Shown here piece after piece: positions 36,861 to 49,830 of a stretch of DNA of 64,000 nt. How positions within the stretch are numbered: position 1 is the stretch's first letter; every line of letters begins with the position of its first letter. The notes under the pieces were generated by a model that was given only the letters and a program-made list of their open reading frames with translations, was not told the origin of the DNA and did not search any database. Source of the DNA: Rostratula benghalensis. Lineage: Eukaryota; Chordata; Aves; Charadriiformes; Rostratulidae. Where the stretch lies: contig VXAI01000067.1 in assembly GCA_013399305.1 (NCBI GenBank), forward strand, positions 2,866,152 through 2,930,151, in the 5' to 3' direction. Both the position numbers and the translations under genes were made by a program.

Positions 36861-39800
36861 TGTCACACATCACAACCCACTGGGAAAAAAACAGAGAGAG
36901 GCAAGAGGGAGCTATTGCTCACTTCAGTTCACCTCTCTGGCTACTTTTGTGGTGAGAGAGTTCATCATTTGGCTCTTACGGTTTTTCTGGTGAAGAAAGA
37001 AACAGTGAAACATTATCTGAATGGTCCTGAAAGGCTTTTCTTGGACATTTAAATACAAATGCTTACTGCGAACCTCCTAGGAAATATTTGACTCCAAGTA
37101 AGCACACTCATTAATATTTACGTAGACTTGAGAACATTCCTGGATAACACTTATCTGTGTTATTAAAGACAAAATAGGATAAACAGGAGTAGAATTGAAA
37201 CCACACCTTCTGGCAGCTGCTTGTTTGCAGGATACAAACATGGGCAAGATTGAGTGTATTAACGCAGAACACGAATGGAGAGCAATATACCACAGCTGTT
37301 TATCCATAAAAGTTACAACCATTTAGTTTTAAATGAAGACAGTTGTCATAAGATAGCAATTCCAGATTTGAGGAGTCATCAGCATTTTCTTATTCCTTCC
37401 CACTTGTCTCTCCCAAATAAACACCTGGGGAGGTGGTGGTGGGATTTGGTGCATTTAGCTAAGAAAAGCTGAAGTCTTAGTGAGGCACTTTCCCAAAGGC
37501 TGCAGGGATGTCAGAGGGATGGCTGGGAAATGGCTCTGGCTCCTCAGGCCAGGGCAAGTTCCATTTGCAGAAGGCTGCAGGTGCCAAGTCTCTTCTGGAC
37601 AGATTCCCCAGGTACCCTGGGGCAATAGACTGCAGCTTCATCCCCTCCTTGGGGTTGGGGACCTGCCTCCCTGAACAGCCTCCACACCTCAAAATTGCAC
37701 AACAGAAATGAAACATCACAGAAGGGTTGTGCTGGTGTGGGGTTACTCCTACCCAGGAAAGACTATTTTCATCACCTTCTAAGAAACTGAAACGCCCCAA
37801 GTTTAAGAAGCTCCTTGTGCTTGTTTTGTAAAGCAGCTCTTCAAGTACATTTTAGTTTTGAGGTATGTTGATAAATTTACAAAGGAAAAAAAACACACAC
37901 ATACACAAATTAGAGTTTTTCTGAGTTTGGGCTTTGTGTTATCCAAGTCAGTTAACGGGTTAACTGTGGGTGCAGATTCAGCTTTCACTGACACTGCTGC
38001 GCCTTTATGCCTCTAACCTCAGCAGAGCTGCTTTGATTTACCAGCCACTGACAGGTGAGAATCAACCTCCAGATATACACCTCAGCCTTTCTCTACTTTG
38101 CTATGCACATAGGTACATAACTGCTTCTTCTTAAGATTGTAACATGTGCTTTTAATTCAGTGTGAATTTTCACGGAACTTTATTCCTCAGCTGTCACAGA
38201 TGTGATTTCAATGGTTACTGAAAAAGGCTCTGCACAGATTTTAACTTCTTTATGAAAAAACCCCCACACCCATCTATTTAACCTCGCTGTGGGAGTATCA
38301 AGAACTTCAGTTCTAACTGATCCCTTGAATCCAAGTAATATCTGATAAAGGCAGAAACATGGCTGTATTGGTCTACGTGAAATACAGAGTCATGTTTGAC
38401 ATTTGACATACTCAATATGGATCATCTCAGTGTAGCCTCTTGAATTTTTTGGATAAAGTTCTTGGCTAAGTTGAGATACCTGAAGGAGACACTAGTATTG
38501 GCCCTAAGTGGTTGGATGCATGCACCCTAAAGGGTCAGAAATATATATATTTCCCCCCCCCCGATGATTGAATGCAATGTACAGCCTTCCTGATGCTACA
38601 GATTGTCTTTCTTTCTAGAAAGACGTAAGGAAGGTGAATTACTTGCATTCAGTTTGCTGCATAAGATTTGTCTGCTGGAGAAACACCTTTTCCATTTTAG
38701 GATGGCCAAACCAACAGTTAAAAGATGAGGACATAGAAAAATGCTGCTCTTTCATGTTGCCTTGTTAGCTGTGCTCAAATATGAGAGCTGGGCTGGGAAG
38801 TTTTGAAGACGGCGACACTTGTATGCTGTGCCTGTGCAGTGTGTAAGGGCACAGAGGTCCTGGCAAGTCCCTGTGGCTTCTGGGTGTGAACAGGAGGCAA
38901 ACAGCTGAATGAAATAATTATCTCAGACAGGGTCTTCCTGAACTCTCGCTTTGGTAGGAGTGTTGGAAGATGGCACACCAGCCTTTTCCTTGACTATACC
39001 AACGGGAATCAGAGTACTGATCACTGGTGCGACATCGAAACCTGCATATTTCAGTTGAAGTTTCCCTCCATTCCAAATCTCTGCCCTTTTTGCACTACAT
39101 ATTTGAGTTTCTTCAATCTTTCTCTGAACAGAGATCCTAAGAAGACAGTCCTAGACAATATGCAGCCAGCAAGGTGGCTGAAGGCTGCCCAGGCTTCTCT
39201 ACTTTGCTCTATCTACTTCTGGTTATTTAGACCCAACCTTCTTTTTTCACGTGCTAGTTGTTTCTGTGCAAGTAAAACTCAGTGGCGTAACTTAAAACTG
39301 CCCTGCCCTAAAACTGACTCAGTTTCACCCTTTTTCAACAAAGCTTCCCTGCCTAATGAGAGCTGTGCTTGCAGAGATACCTTTTTTAGAGCCCCTTTGC
39401 CACAGAGTGACCCTATGGGGCAGCATACATACTGCAATTGGAATAACCAAAAACATTTCCAAGCACACATACACTACCACAAAAAATGGGAAGATGCTGA
39501 GAAAGATTTCATATATGTTATTAGAAAAATATATATCAAGGTTTTTTATTCTGCTTCTATAAATGAAGAAAAATAAATGCACTATATACTGAGATCCCTA
39601 AAAAGTCCCATTTTTTCCTTTGTCTGAAGCAAAGACAGAAGAAGAGGCAGTCCAGGAAAAAGACATTCTAAGGAAAACAGTTATGTCCAAAGCCCAGGGT
39701 TGTACATTATTTATAACGTGTAAAAAGCCTATACACTTGGTTACCACTATAACCTGTCTGTTGGAGATGGGGATAAGACAGCAGCATCATCTATGGCTTT

Positions 39801-40634
39801 ATAAACTAACTGATGGTCTTCCTTGAGTTTTAATAGCTGCAGCTGATGTATAACTGAAGGGATCACAAATGTCTTCATTCTCTACCCCGTGAGCCACCAG
39901 TACAGAGGAATAACTACGTGGTAGTCATAGAAACCAAAGTTATCAATGTAAAGGCTGGAAAGCAAATATAAAAGTTTCTGTTGAGTTATATGCCACTCTT
40001 TACTTAAAGAAGATATATCATAACACATTATTTTTCCAAAACAAGAGCATAAAGCTCTACGTTACTCTTGCAGACCTTACGGTGTGTTGATTGTAACAGA
40101 AAAATGTAATCCTTGGGGAAAGAGTGAAGCTGTTCTGAACCTGTGCAGGGAGCAAGGGGGTTGGGCTGACAGCAGAGGATGGGAGCAGATAAGACTCCCT
40201 CCAGGAGAGGTTCTAGATGGGGCAGGGGAAGGGATTACATTAATCCCCGTCCCACTTACAGACCCTGCTGGCCTTCAAAAGGTATTCTTGAGGTGAAGAG
40301 ATGAAAATATTCCTAGCATTGGATCTGTTAAGTGGCTCTTCATAAAAATGTCACAGAGCTGGTTTAGAGAAAATAGATCCACTTCCTTTCATCTGCCTCA
40401 GAGGTTTTGGCAGTTGTTGGCGTTTGTGAGTTTGCTAATGGCAAGAAAGACTCTAATGCAGCAGAAGTAGGAAACGAATCATGCTGATGCCACTATGCTT
40501 GTGGTCCCCAGACCTGTGCTAAGGTTTCATTTATGTGATGAAGTCTTTAACAAATAGTAGCCAGTGAAAATAAACACAAAAAGCAGGACATTCCACCAGC
40601 TCTTTCCTCTCTATCACTCACATTTTTAACCATA
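36861..40634. other. Non-coding unique sequence, 3.8 kb
   Basis: No gene was recognised. Small features are (AT)5 followed by C10 at 38541-38562 and a perfect 14-bp palindrome TCTTTCTAGAAAGA at 38610-38623. The plus frame at 39055-39576 (173 codons) has no start context or domain that would support a gene. Confidence 0.45.
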
Positions 40635-40658
40635 ACACACACACACACACACACACAC
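40635..40658. repeat. (AC)12 microsatellite
   Basis: A perfect dinucleotide run of 12 AC units, the purest microsatellite in the window and a likely polymorphic site. Confidence 0.95.
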
Positions 40659-43600
40659 CGATTGCTATGATGAGCACCCACTCTGCAGAGCAGCTTTCTT
40701 GTTTTCCTGTTTGCCCAGCAATCACAGAATGACCCCTTGGTCAATCTTTGTTTTGGCATTTCTAATCAAGCCTCCTTTAAAAAAAAAGTTAAGATTTCAA
40801 AGTACCAATATGGGCACCTTTCTTTTAAGTGGTCAGATTGTAAGGTGGATCTCAAGAAGAAAGTCTTCAGACATTGCAGTGGGCTTATTGCTTTACATAG
40901 TGTTGCTGGCACTTGTCATTTTAATCTATAGCAATAGAAGAGAAGGACTATTGCACTACTATTTGCAGATGACTGCTCAGCTCGGCACTGTTCATGTTGC
41001 CACAGGTGGCTGCAGGGAAGCAGTCCCCTCAGCAGCCTCCATGGCTATTTGGAGCCAGGGCTGAGCACAGAGCCTGGCCAAGCAGGCCCCCAGTTACAAC
41101 AGAGCACTGGGCCACACACTGTCATCTCTATTTACAGAAGTTGGTGGACTTTCCTCCTCAGCTAAATAGGCTGACAGCCTCAGAGATTGGCTTTGAGTTT
41201 TTGGTTTGAACAAATCAATGAGCTACAAAGAAAACTACAAAAAACAACAACAAAAGAAACTGTTCCTGAATGTTACCTGCAAATCCACATGGTTTTAAAA
41301 GAAAAATCTAACAAAAAGGACACCAAGAGCAAGATGAGGTAAGAAGTTCCTCCTATAGTACACACGCCTGTGCAAAACCACCAAATGCGTTTTGCTGCTT
41401 ATTTCATGCCAACACATATCTGTTCTGAATAAAAATAAAGACTTGTTGAGAGTCACTTTTAGGCTGTTTTAGTTCCTCAACAGGGCCACCAACTAATTTG
41501 TAATGGAACTCAGAAAAATTGTAGTTTTTAAAGTTGCACTTGTGCTGGCCCCAGAGGAAGAGGATGGCCTGAACAGTTCCCAGTGAGGTAAAGTGGGAGT
41601 AGGAATATGCAGATGGAATTTCAATGAGTTTTCATCATCAATCTTTCGGTGTAATTACATTTAATTCACACGTGACCAACTCTTCCCCACAAAGGGCTAA
41701 GGAAGGGAGGGGACAGAACAGAAAAACACGAAGGCGAGTTGAATAGCTCGAGTACTAACATCAATAAACAAATGTTTATTACTAATGATAATGAGTCCTA
41801 CTTCTTATGCAACATTGGAAATAGAGAGCACTGTACAAGCATTAACTAATCAATGATCTAATTAATGATTCAAGATCCCAAATCAACAATGGAATAAGGC
41901 AAGTGCTCCACCGGAGCTGTGCTGCTGTGGAGGAGTCCTGCTCACCCACAGGGCTCTGTCCCCTGCATGGACCCTTGGTGAGCAGTGTCCAGACCTTTCG
42001 TCCCCACCAGCAGTGCACATGGCCCCTCTGAGGAGCCACCTGTGCCTTTGAGAACATTCAATTGACAAGTTTCTTAGTCAGTACAGGCTCTGAGCACCAC
42101 CTTTGGTGGGTTTTCAAAAGGGAAAGGCAACAGGTGACAAAACCCAACAAACAAAACAACTCATCTTAATAATAGTAATTACATGTGAGACATTTGCTTA
42201 ATAAAATAACTCTCATTTGCCTGGAAAGCTACTTAATGCTACATTGGTATTGCTGCTTTGCCAGCCCACATTACAGGTTCATAAGTCAAGCAGACAGAGG
42301 ATCAGACATGAGATGCCCAGCCGTGCAAGAAACCCCAGTGTGCCGGGGGAAACTGCCAGCAGGTCTTCAAGACAGCATTTCCCTGCTCCTCCCTGCACAG
42401 CACTGCTGCCTGGCACCAAGTCCCAGCACAACTCCAGTGAGAGTGTTGGGAACAGGTGACCAGTGTGCAGGGAATTAACATGCTGAGCTTATTACAGATC
42501 CCGCAACAGGTTTCCAAGAATTCTGGCCTATGTCCAGCCCAGTAAGTGATGTTTCCATAGAATTATAGAATGGCTGATTGACACAGAGTATACAAAGTTG
42601 ATATCTGCAAGAGTAAAAAAAAATAAATAAATATTTCCCCCAATATTTATATATTCTCAAGCTGGGTACCTTGACACATCAACACTTCTTACAGTAATAT
42701 TATTTCAAAGTATGTTTTCATTTATTTTGAAATGGTTAAGTCTGGCTTGTATGGAAATGGAGAAGATTCAAGTTTGCTGTGCCTTTTCACAGACCCAGTT
42801 GATTTTTTTCTTCATCTGTATGTCAAAATAAAGTTGTGTGTCAAAGAATATTTTAAATTCTCAAGTCTGAGGTCCAAACTCATTATTGGTGTAACTACTG
42901 TAGAGATAACCAAATCTGACCCAGATTCTGGACTTTAGACAAATTTTATCTTCCCCAAGGATTAAGTAGACTTTACTTATCAGGAGCAGAACCCAATCAC
43001 CTTTCTCTGCTCCTTGTCTAAGGACTGGACTTTGCAGCCACATTAGTGGATACCTTGCCTGGGAAACATATAAGCATGGTGGATAATAAATGGGACTTGC
43101 TAGACCCGAGTGCTGGGAAGCAATTGTGCTGCCTTGCTTCTGTGTGTAGAGGCATACATGAATGGGCTGAACGTCACAGAGATTTGTAGATAACCAAAGC
43201 TTGAAACTGTATGGTTTATATTTTACTGATGGAAGTTCCTGCTTTTCATTGATCTTCATTCACTAAATCTGGACATTCGGCTACTGGAAAGAACCAAGTA
43301 GCTTTTAACTCCATCTTTCACCTTTCTCCAGTATCTAGGGGACACATTGTTTTGTTTTAAACTACTGATGAAACTGAAGGGGAACCCCTATTTTATACCC
43401 CTATTTTCTCCAATTATTTGGAGAATTTAAAACTGAGGCTGAACTTGGGTTTACGTTTGCATCTTGGGCTCCCCTTTATATTTTATAGGGACGTAATTGA
43501 TCTGTGTAAAGTGCTTCTACCTCATACTAAGAATGGCAGCATGTAGGGCCTCAATATTTTATATGAACAATTCCTGTTTTTAATGTTTTATTAATGTTAG

Positions 43601-44039
43601 CCTGAGATATCGTGTGTTACTGTTTAATTGCTCAGCTGCAGCTGCTCCTCTACTGAGGAGCCTTGAAAAAGAGATCAAGTACAGGGTGGTTATGGTCCAA
43701 AATACAACTGGATTTCAAAACAGAATTCTTTGAGTTTAATTTCACATCTTGGAATTTAAATCAGCAATACAGACATTTGATGCCATTCAGCCATAAGATG
43801 AAGCCAGCTGTTAATTCCATTGCACAAAACATCTGTGTGATTTAGCTAGGACTGTCTGATACTTTACAGGGTCCCAAGCAGGACTTATACGATTCTTTCC
43901 AAAAGGAGGGGAAAGTAAAACATCTTCATTTAGCTGCTAAGGAAAAACATACTTTACAGGTTTGAGAGATTTAGACCTTCTTTCACATGTACTGCATATG
44001 GATATTCACAAACCTAAGATGAAAACAGCTTGTCTCAGT
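40659..44039. other. Non-coding unique sequence, 3.4 kb
   Basis: No gene was recognised. A direct repeat ACCCCTATTTT occurs at 43384-43394 and 43397-43407 (period 13). A palindromic double E-box CAGCTGCAGCTG lies at 43633-43644 beside TGTTTAATTG. An A/T-rich run lies at 42614-42636. Confidence 0.45.
42556..42573 (-). mobile_element. Possible minus-strand CR1 tail fragment
   Basis: CATAGAAT (42556-42563) and TATAGAAT (42564-42571) followed by GG match the reverse complement of a CR1 octamer tail. The sequence beyond does not clearly continue as CR1 3' UTR, so this may be a very worn copy or a chance octamer pair. Confidence 0.25.
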
Positions 44040-44300
44040 TGTGTTTCTTTGAAAGGACTGGTCAATCTGCAAAAGCATTTCTCTTAGTCTCAGATATTTT
44101 GCATACATTTTTCTATTTTTGGAATAACGACTTTGCTATTTAAATCACTGCAAAACATCAGCTAAGCAAAACTGCATTTTGCAGATGCATGACTGAAGTG
44201 TTAACATATTGTGGTTGCAGAAAGCATAAAAAGGACAGACTAGAAGGGAAAGAGTTTTCATTAAGGGATTAATTAGACAAAATGAGGCAATAAAAGAGAC
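44040..44300. promoter_or_regulatory. Candidate regulatory block with RUNX- and homeodomain-like sites
   Basis: Unique AT-rich sequence containing TATTTTGCATAC (POU-like, near 44096), CTATTTAAATCAC, a TGTGGTT RUNX-type core at 44210-44216, and TTAATTAG at 44269-44276. The mixture is typical of developmental enhancers but also arises by chance in AT-rich DNA. Confidence 0.25.
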
Positions 44301-47300
44301 TCCAGAAGGCTCACTCTTTAGAGATTTCCATAATTGTACTCTTTACAAACGAGTTTAATCACCCAAAGGAAGAACCAACAGTCAGATGAGGAAGTGGTCA
44401 ATAAGAAACAATAACTGACCACTGCATTACTGGGGTATCTCATGCACATCAGGCCCAATATCCGGATTGCTGAAGTAATGCCCTAATGAATCCTGACCCA
44501 TGTTTTTAGCACTGTGGTGAGGTCCTGAGATCTTGTTCTATTCTGGGGGGAAAAAACCCAAACAGTCCCACTTAAATTTTCCCCTGTCACGTAGGGGCTG
44601 CTAGCATAAAGATAGGATGTATATTTTGGAGGTCAAACAAATCAATCAAAACAAATCAGAGATATGGTAAACAAACACTCTAGTGTTATTAGCTGAGTCA
44701 GACCAATAATTTTCCTATTTTTTTTTTTCTTCTATGCTTGTTCCTCAAAAGCTTTAGTGGAATAAGCAATAGAAAAAAGAAAATGAGTATGTAAAGTATC
44801 TCAGTCTCTTCCAACATGTAATAAAATGAAAACAAATGTTCTCACTTCTACAAACTCCACCACATCAAATTAATAATGGAAAACATCACATCAAAGCACT
44901 CTTTGTGCTCAATAGCCTGTGGCACATTTGGAGTCATCAATAGATGTTCAACAATATTACAACTTGTTTAAATCTTGGTAAAGTAGTGTTATGTACTATT
45001 GTTATTGACTTTCTTTTTCTAATTATCACCCAAAGGTGACAGATGATACAGCACTAATGATCAGACTGTTTAAGAGCTGAATCAGCTTAGAATCCCAACT
45101 CATTAAACCTCAGCAGAACTAAAAGATTCCTTGCACTTTAAGGCTAAAAGCTTTACCTCGCTAACAACGTTTTGGTCAGTTATACAGGACACATCATCAA
45201 CAAATTTAAGGTATTTTTCACTTCAGAGCTCTTAAGGATTCTAGGGCACATAAATTTCTAAATACTTAAAAGTATGTAAAATGTATAGCTGTCGTGATAA
45301 AGAAATATTTGTAGAACCTGTTTTGTTATGCTGAACCTTCCCTTGAATCTGTTTAAGCTAATAGTAAAATTGTACTCAATTCTAATAGAAGCTGAAGTCA
45401 ATAGGAGTTTCAGATCCACGACATTTCTTTGAATCCATTTCTCTCAGTCTGCTTCAAAGCAGGGACCCACAATGGTATCTCTGTGGGCTCCTGTGCACCT
45501 CAACCTTGTACTAAATTTGTTATTTTTTATGTAATTAGTCGGCTTAGCAATAAAATGCAGTATTCCTACATCTCCATTTTAGGAATATGCTAGTTTAGTC
45601 AACTTTTTCTTCCTGTTGCTTCATTGGATATACATTGGGAATGAAATTCCTGATGCTGTCCTTAAGTATGAGAAATGATGGCCAGGCCATTGGGAGATAG
45701 GGGACGTGCAATATGATACTCATCAGTCTGTATCCTCCAGCTTGTCTTGAGGAACCAGACTCTTCCAAGACTCCAGGATATTTTCATGAAGGCCCCAAGT
45801 ACATTAGCATCTCCAATCTCTTGCTGTTGTTCTACTCTATATAATATTTGCCCTATTTGATTTGTGCTACTAATGATACTCCTGGACTAAAAGCTCAAAG
45901 ACTCGCAAAATCTGACCCAACTTTCTCACAAACCGATCACCTACAATACCACTCAAATCACTGTCACAAAATAAGTATTGTTTGCAGTTTAAGAAGCATT
46001 CAGGTGGAAGAATGTTATAAGAAAACCAAAAAGGAGAATCAGTAAAAAAAAAGAAAAGATGCCAGAATAGTAGGAAAGCCCACTCATTTCCCACAAATGC
46101 TGTGGTGCCTCTTGCCCAACAATTATGTGCTAGCTGGAGGTTGCAGAATGCTTGTGAGATGCTTATTCTCTCTCTCTCTCCCATGTTTTTATAGCCCATT
46201 TGGGACCTCCGTAGACTTACACTCATTAATCCCCTCATAAAAGGCTTGGGTATCAGGTGCCTTCACAACCAGCATTCAGATCATTTGAGCAATTAGAGAG
46301 AAATACCACAGATCACTCTTAATTCTCTATAAAGAAAAGTTTGACTATAAGTCTGCAACTCAGCCTCCTCTGATAGCAACGCCACAGTACAATCACTCCA
46401 CCCTAACAATTTTCCCACCACGTCTTAGGCAATACATGACAAAATTGGAGGTCAGCAGAACTCCAGCCCCAAGTGGTTGCATGGGGAAATAACACACCTT
46501 TGTCTGCAAGGAGAGTTTTAGTCTCAGTTCCGCTGGTTCAGAAACTGATCTGCAGTACAGAGTCCTGACACAAAAATACTCTTACACTTTTATTATTCAG
46601 GGTTTTAGGCTGTTCTAAGTTAACTTGGTAAGAAATCAATTCAGGCAAAATGACTAAGGAACTCATACCAGAAACAGAGCATCCAAAGAAGGCAAATGCA
46701 CAAGTTTCAGTCACAACAGAGTATTTTTTCTTGAGAAGGAGCTTTGACAGTTCACAAGTCTCTACTCTGCAAATACTTACTGTGATCTCTAACAATTAGT
46801 TGAATCAGAGCTCTCCAGATCTAAAAGTAAAGTTTACCAAGTTAAACCAAGAGATGGGACACACCGAACTCACATCCTTTGTGGCTGCATGGTAGGAGAA
46901 GCTATAACTCTCTCTGATAAGGGAATCTGATGCTGCCTCTAGCCTGAGGATGCTTGTCCAGAGCAAATGAAACCCTCACTAGACAAACTTCCATTTACTG
47001 TGTTACTTCCACATACAGAGCTACAGGAATTAACTTTTAAAATCAGACAACAGTCACTCCAATCTCTATACCTATTTTCTCCTACTCAAGTTTCACATTA
47101 TAATTCAGGATAGTAGTTATCCAATTTGCCAAGTCACATTCCTTAAGAACAAAGCAAATGAAACTATTAGGTGTTATTACAAGAGCAGGATTAGCAACTG
47201 AAAACTTCCCTATAAACTTCTATCTAATAATTTATGACAGTCTTGATGTTTCCCGGCAACCAGACAAACTGATTAATAAGTCCATAGTCCACCCCTGATA

Positions 47301-48879
47301 CTCTCTTCCTCCCTGTCACCAACTTTTGGACCTTGGAACATTCATTTTCAGTTTGGTGAAATTCAACATAGCTCAGAGAGTCAATGCAGGATTGGAGGTG
47401 TTGCAACAGTTACAGCCCAGGAAAGATTTTACCCCAGTCAGATGAAAGCCATGCATTAGGGCAGCGCAGCAGTGAGGTGCAGAGAGAGTTCTTCTGCCCA
47501 ATGCACACACAAAGTGAAAATGCAAAAATATCTTGGGAAAGATTCTTCCCACATTAACTGGTTTTGTGCCATGATCTTCCCTACCTGCACTCTGCAGATG
47601 TGTCTCAAGTCCACAGATGATAACCTGCTCTTTTTTCCCCCCCCACTTCTTTTTGTGACTACCCACATGCTATACAGGTCAAAGACTCACCACACTGTGC
47701 TGCAGACACTGTGCATCTCGGTGAATGTTGCAAATCCCAAATTACACAGGATTATGGTTTTGGGAAATTGCTTTTCTCTTATCTCACCAAGTTTGAGAAA
47801 ATGATCGAGGCTGAACCTCCTGCGCATTTCGGGTGGGTTTGAATCTAGGTCCAAGTGATACATCTGTCTCTAATTTTGATAAGAGCAGAATTAAAATGCA
47901 GTCTGGATCCTCTGAGTCCCAGCTGTGCAGTCCCCACAGGATGCCAGGTACGCAGCATTTAAACACCTCTAGCAATCAGAGTTATTTACTTTGGACTCAC
48001 AACATATGAGGGCTAAACATCCCTTTTCAATACTGACGTTCAATGGAAATGTTACCTATTTCTCTGCGAGTCCTTCAAAACAGATTCCCAACAATTCCCC
48101 CTTTTCTCCTTCTTTACACATCTCAGCACTGAAGCCTCCAGCTGCAACTGCCGTTCTTTTTTGCTGCCTGTCAACATGGGCAATTAATGGCTTCGAAGAG
48201 GTGCTTTGAATGACCCGTGTAGTCCCACCCACAGGAACCGGCTCCGAGACAGCAGTGCCAAGTAGTTTCATGGGAATCCATAGCAGAGCAATAGTTTTAC
48301 CCAGCGGTCATAATATTTTGGCTAAAATTGTGAATCAGTTTTTTAGCTGTGTGCTATGAGCCTCTGGCTACTTTTTAAATTCTCCCCCAAAGCTTACTGT
48401 TTTTTACATGAAGAGGCCATATGTCATAATAAACATCAGGCTTAGGAACAGCTCACACTCTAAATGTCAGGCTACAAAGCTACCTTTAAAGATTAAATCT
48501 CTGCCCTCTTCAAAAGGGAGGTTGAAGGGAAGGATGAAGAAATTCCAAATACAGAGAACCTTAGAAATAAAGTGAAGTTTACTACTAACAAAACATATCT
48601 TGCAAAAACACACTTGGTGTTTTTTTTCTGTTGGAGCTGCCCTCAAAAAAGGTGTGGGTGTCATTCAAAAAGGACATAATTTCCAATGAATTCTGAAAGT
48701 GTCACACAGAGTATTGATCGACCAAGTCTTGCCGTCAGCGTGACCAGGGCCGGCAAAGAGCTATCCCTGTGATCCAATTTTCAGAGCTCACAGACACCTC
48801 CAGTCCCAGGCAAATGGCGTCAGAAGTGGCAGGAGGGGTCTGGGGGAGGGCAGGCGGAGGGGAACGCGGAGGAGAGTCG
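44301..48879. other. Non-coding unique sequence, 4.6 kb
   Basis: No gene was recognised. It holds T10 near 44718-44727, (TC)7 at 46167-46180, and a fragment at 45391-45416 (CTGAAGTCAATAGGAGTTTC) that resembles half of the old palindromic repeat. The last 60 bases are G-rich. Confidence 0.45.
46167..46180. repeat. (TC)7 microsatellite
   Basis: A perfect short dinucleotide run. Confidence 0.85.
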
Positions 48880-49065
48880 TTGCACTGCCGTCTGCTTGTC
48901 TAAGCATTAAATGTTATTAGCAACAAGCATGGCACCCTCATTGTGTGGAAAGGCTGCTATATTTCTGGCTTTTGTGTTACCAGCAAAGACAAACCGTTTG
49001 TAAGTCAAAAGTAGGCCCTTATCAGCAAGGCATACCCTGATAAGATCGCATTTTTTATGATTATA
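48880..49065. promoter_or_regulatory. Candidate regulatory element with mirrored GATA sites
   Basis: Unique sequence with GCATTAAATGTTATTAGC near 48904 and an exact inverted repeat CTTATCAG (49018-49025) and CTGATAAG (49037-49044). Each arm carries a GATA-factor core (GATAAG or its complement). The two sites face each other with an 11-bp gap, about one helical turn. Paired GATA sites are common in GATA-responsive enhancers. Function is inferred. Confidence 0.3.
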
Positions 49066-49689
49066 TCAGTGTTCAGCCAGTTTCCCACTTCTGCCTACAG
49101 AGGCATAGGCACAGCAGAAGCAGCACTGCCTTCACTTTGCAACACAGGTCTGGCAGCACCAAGCCCTGGGGCTGGCTCTGATGGGCACTGCTCGCCTGCT
49201 GTGGGGCTGCGGGAACCCAGCTCTACCCAGGCAAAACACAGAGCCAGCCCTGGCCTCTACTATTTACAGGGGCTCAGGTACAAAGCCTTGTAGGAGAAGC
49301 TGGAGGGGAAAATTATCAACATCCATTATGAATCTAAGTAATCTCAAAAGGAAACTGTTGTTTCAGCATGGACAACACTGGGCTTGATTTTGAAAGTGCT
49401 GGCGAGGTGGGCATCAGGGGTGGTCCCCGCTGCTGCCAAATTGAAGATGTGCCTTAGTTTCCTTATGTCAAGCAGGGAGAAATATCATGTGGCATCCTAG
49501 CACAACATATCCTTTGCTGGACTTCTAGCTATCATGCACCAATAAAATAACATGAAAAACAAAACCCACGAAAACTAACAATAAAAGGAGGGCAGCTGAT
49601 TAAAAGAAATAGGGTGATTTGCTGTTTCTCTGAGGCTGGCATAGAACTGCAGCAGGTGAGGAAAGAAAGATAAAGTGGGATGACTGAAT
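49066..49689. other. Non-coding sequence
   Basis: Nothing specific is seen. A GC-richer stretch at about 49100-49290 holds short chance frames. Confidence 0.45.
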
Positions 49690-49830
49690 TACAAATGCCG
49701 TCTTGTTATACACCAGTAACTGTATGCTGACTCATTGTTACTCAATATATGAAATATTTGCTCCTGCTCCATTGTTTCCTCTTTGTACCAAGTGACACAA
49801 AGTCTCTGTCATTACTTTTTCAGGGAAGCT
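49690..49830. promoter_or_regulatory. Candidate regulatory element, SOX-like cluster
   Basis: Four SOX/HMG-type cores lie within 70 bases: CATTGTT (49733-49739), CCATTGTTT (49769-49777), CTTTGT (49781-49786) and ACAAAG (49797-49802). The last two are inverted relative to each other. The sequence appears unique. The cluster could be chance in AT-rich DNA. Confidence 0.25.

Noticed and set aside
39055..39576. Open frame of 173 codons on plus
   Set aside because: No domain, signal peptide or conserved motif recognised; composition follows the local DNA.
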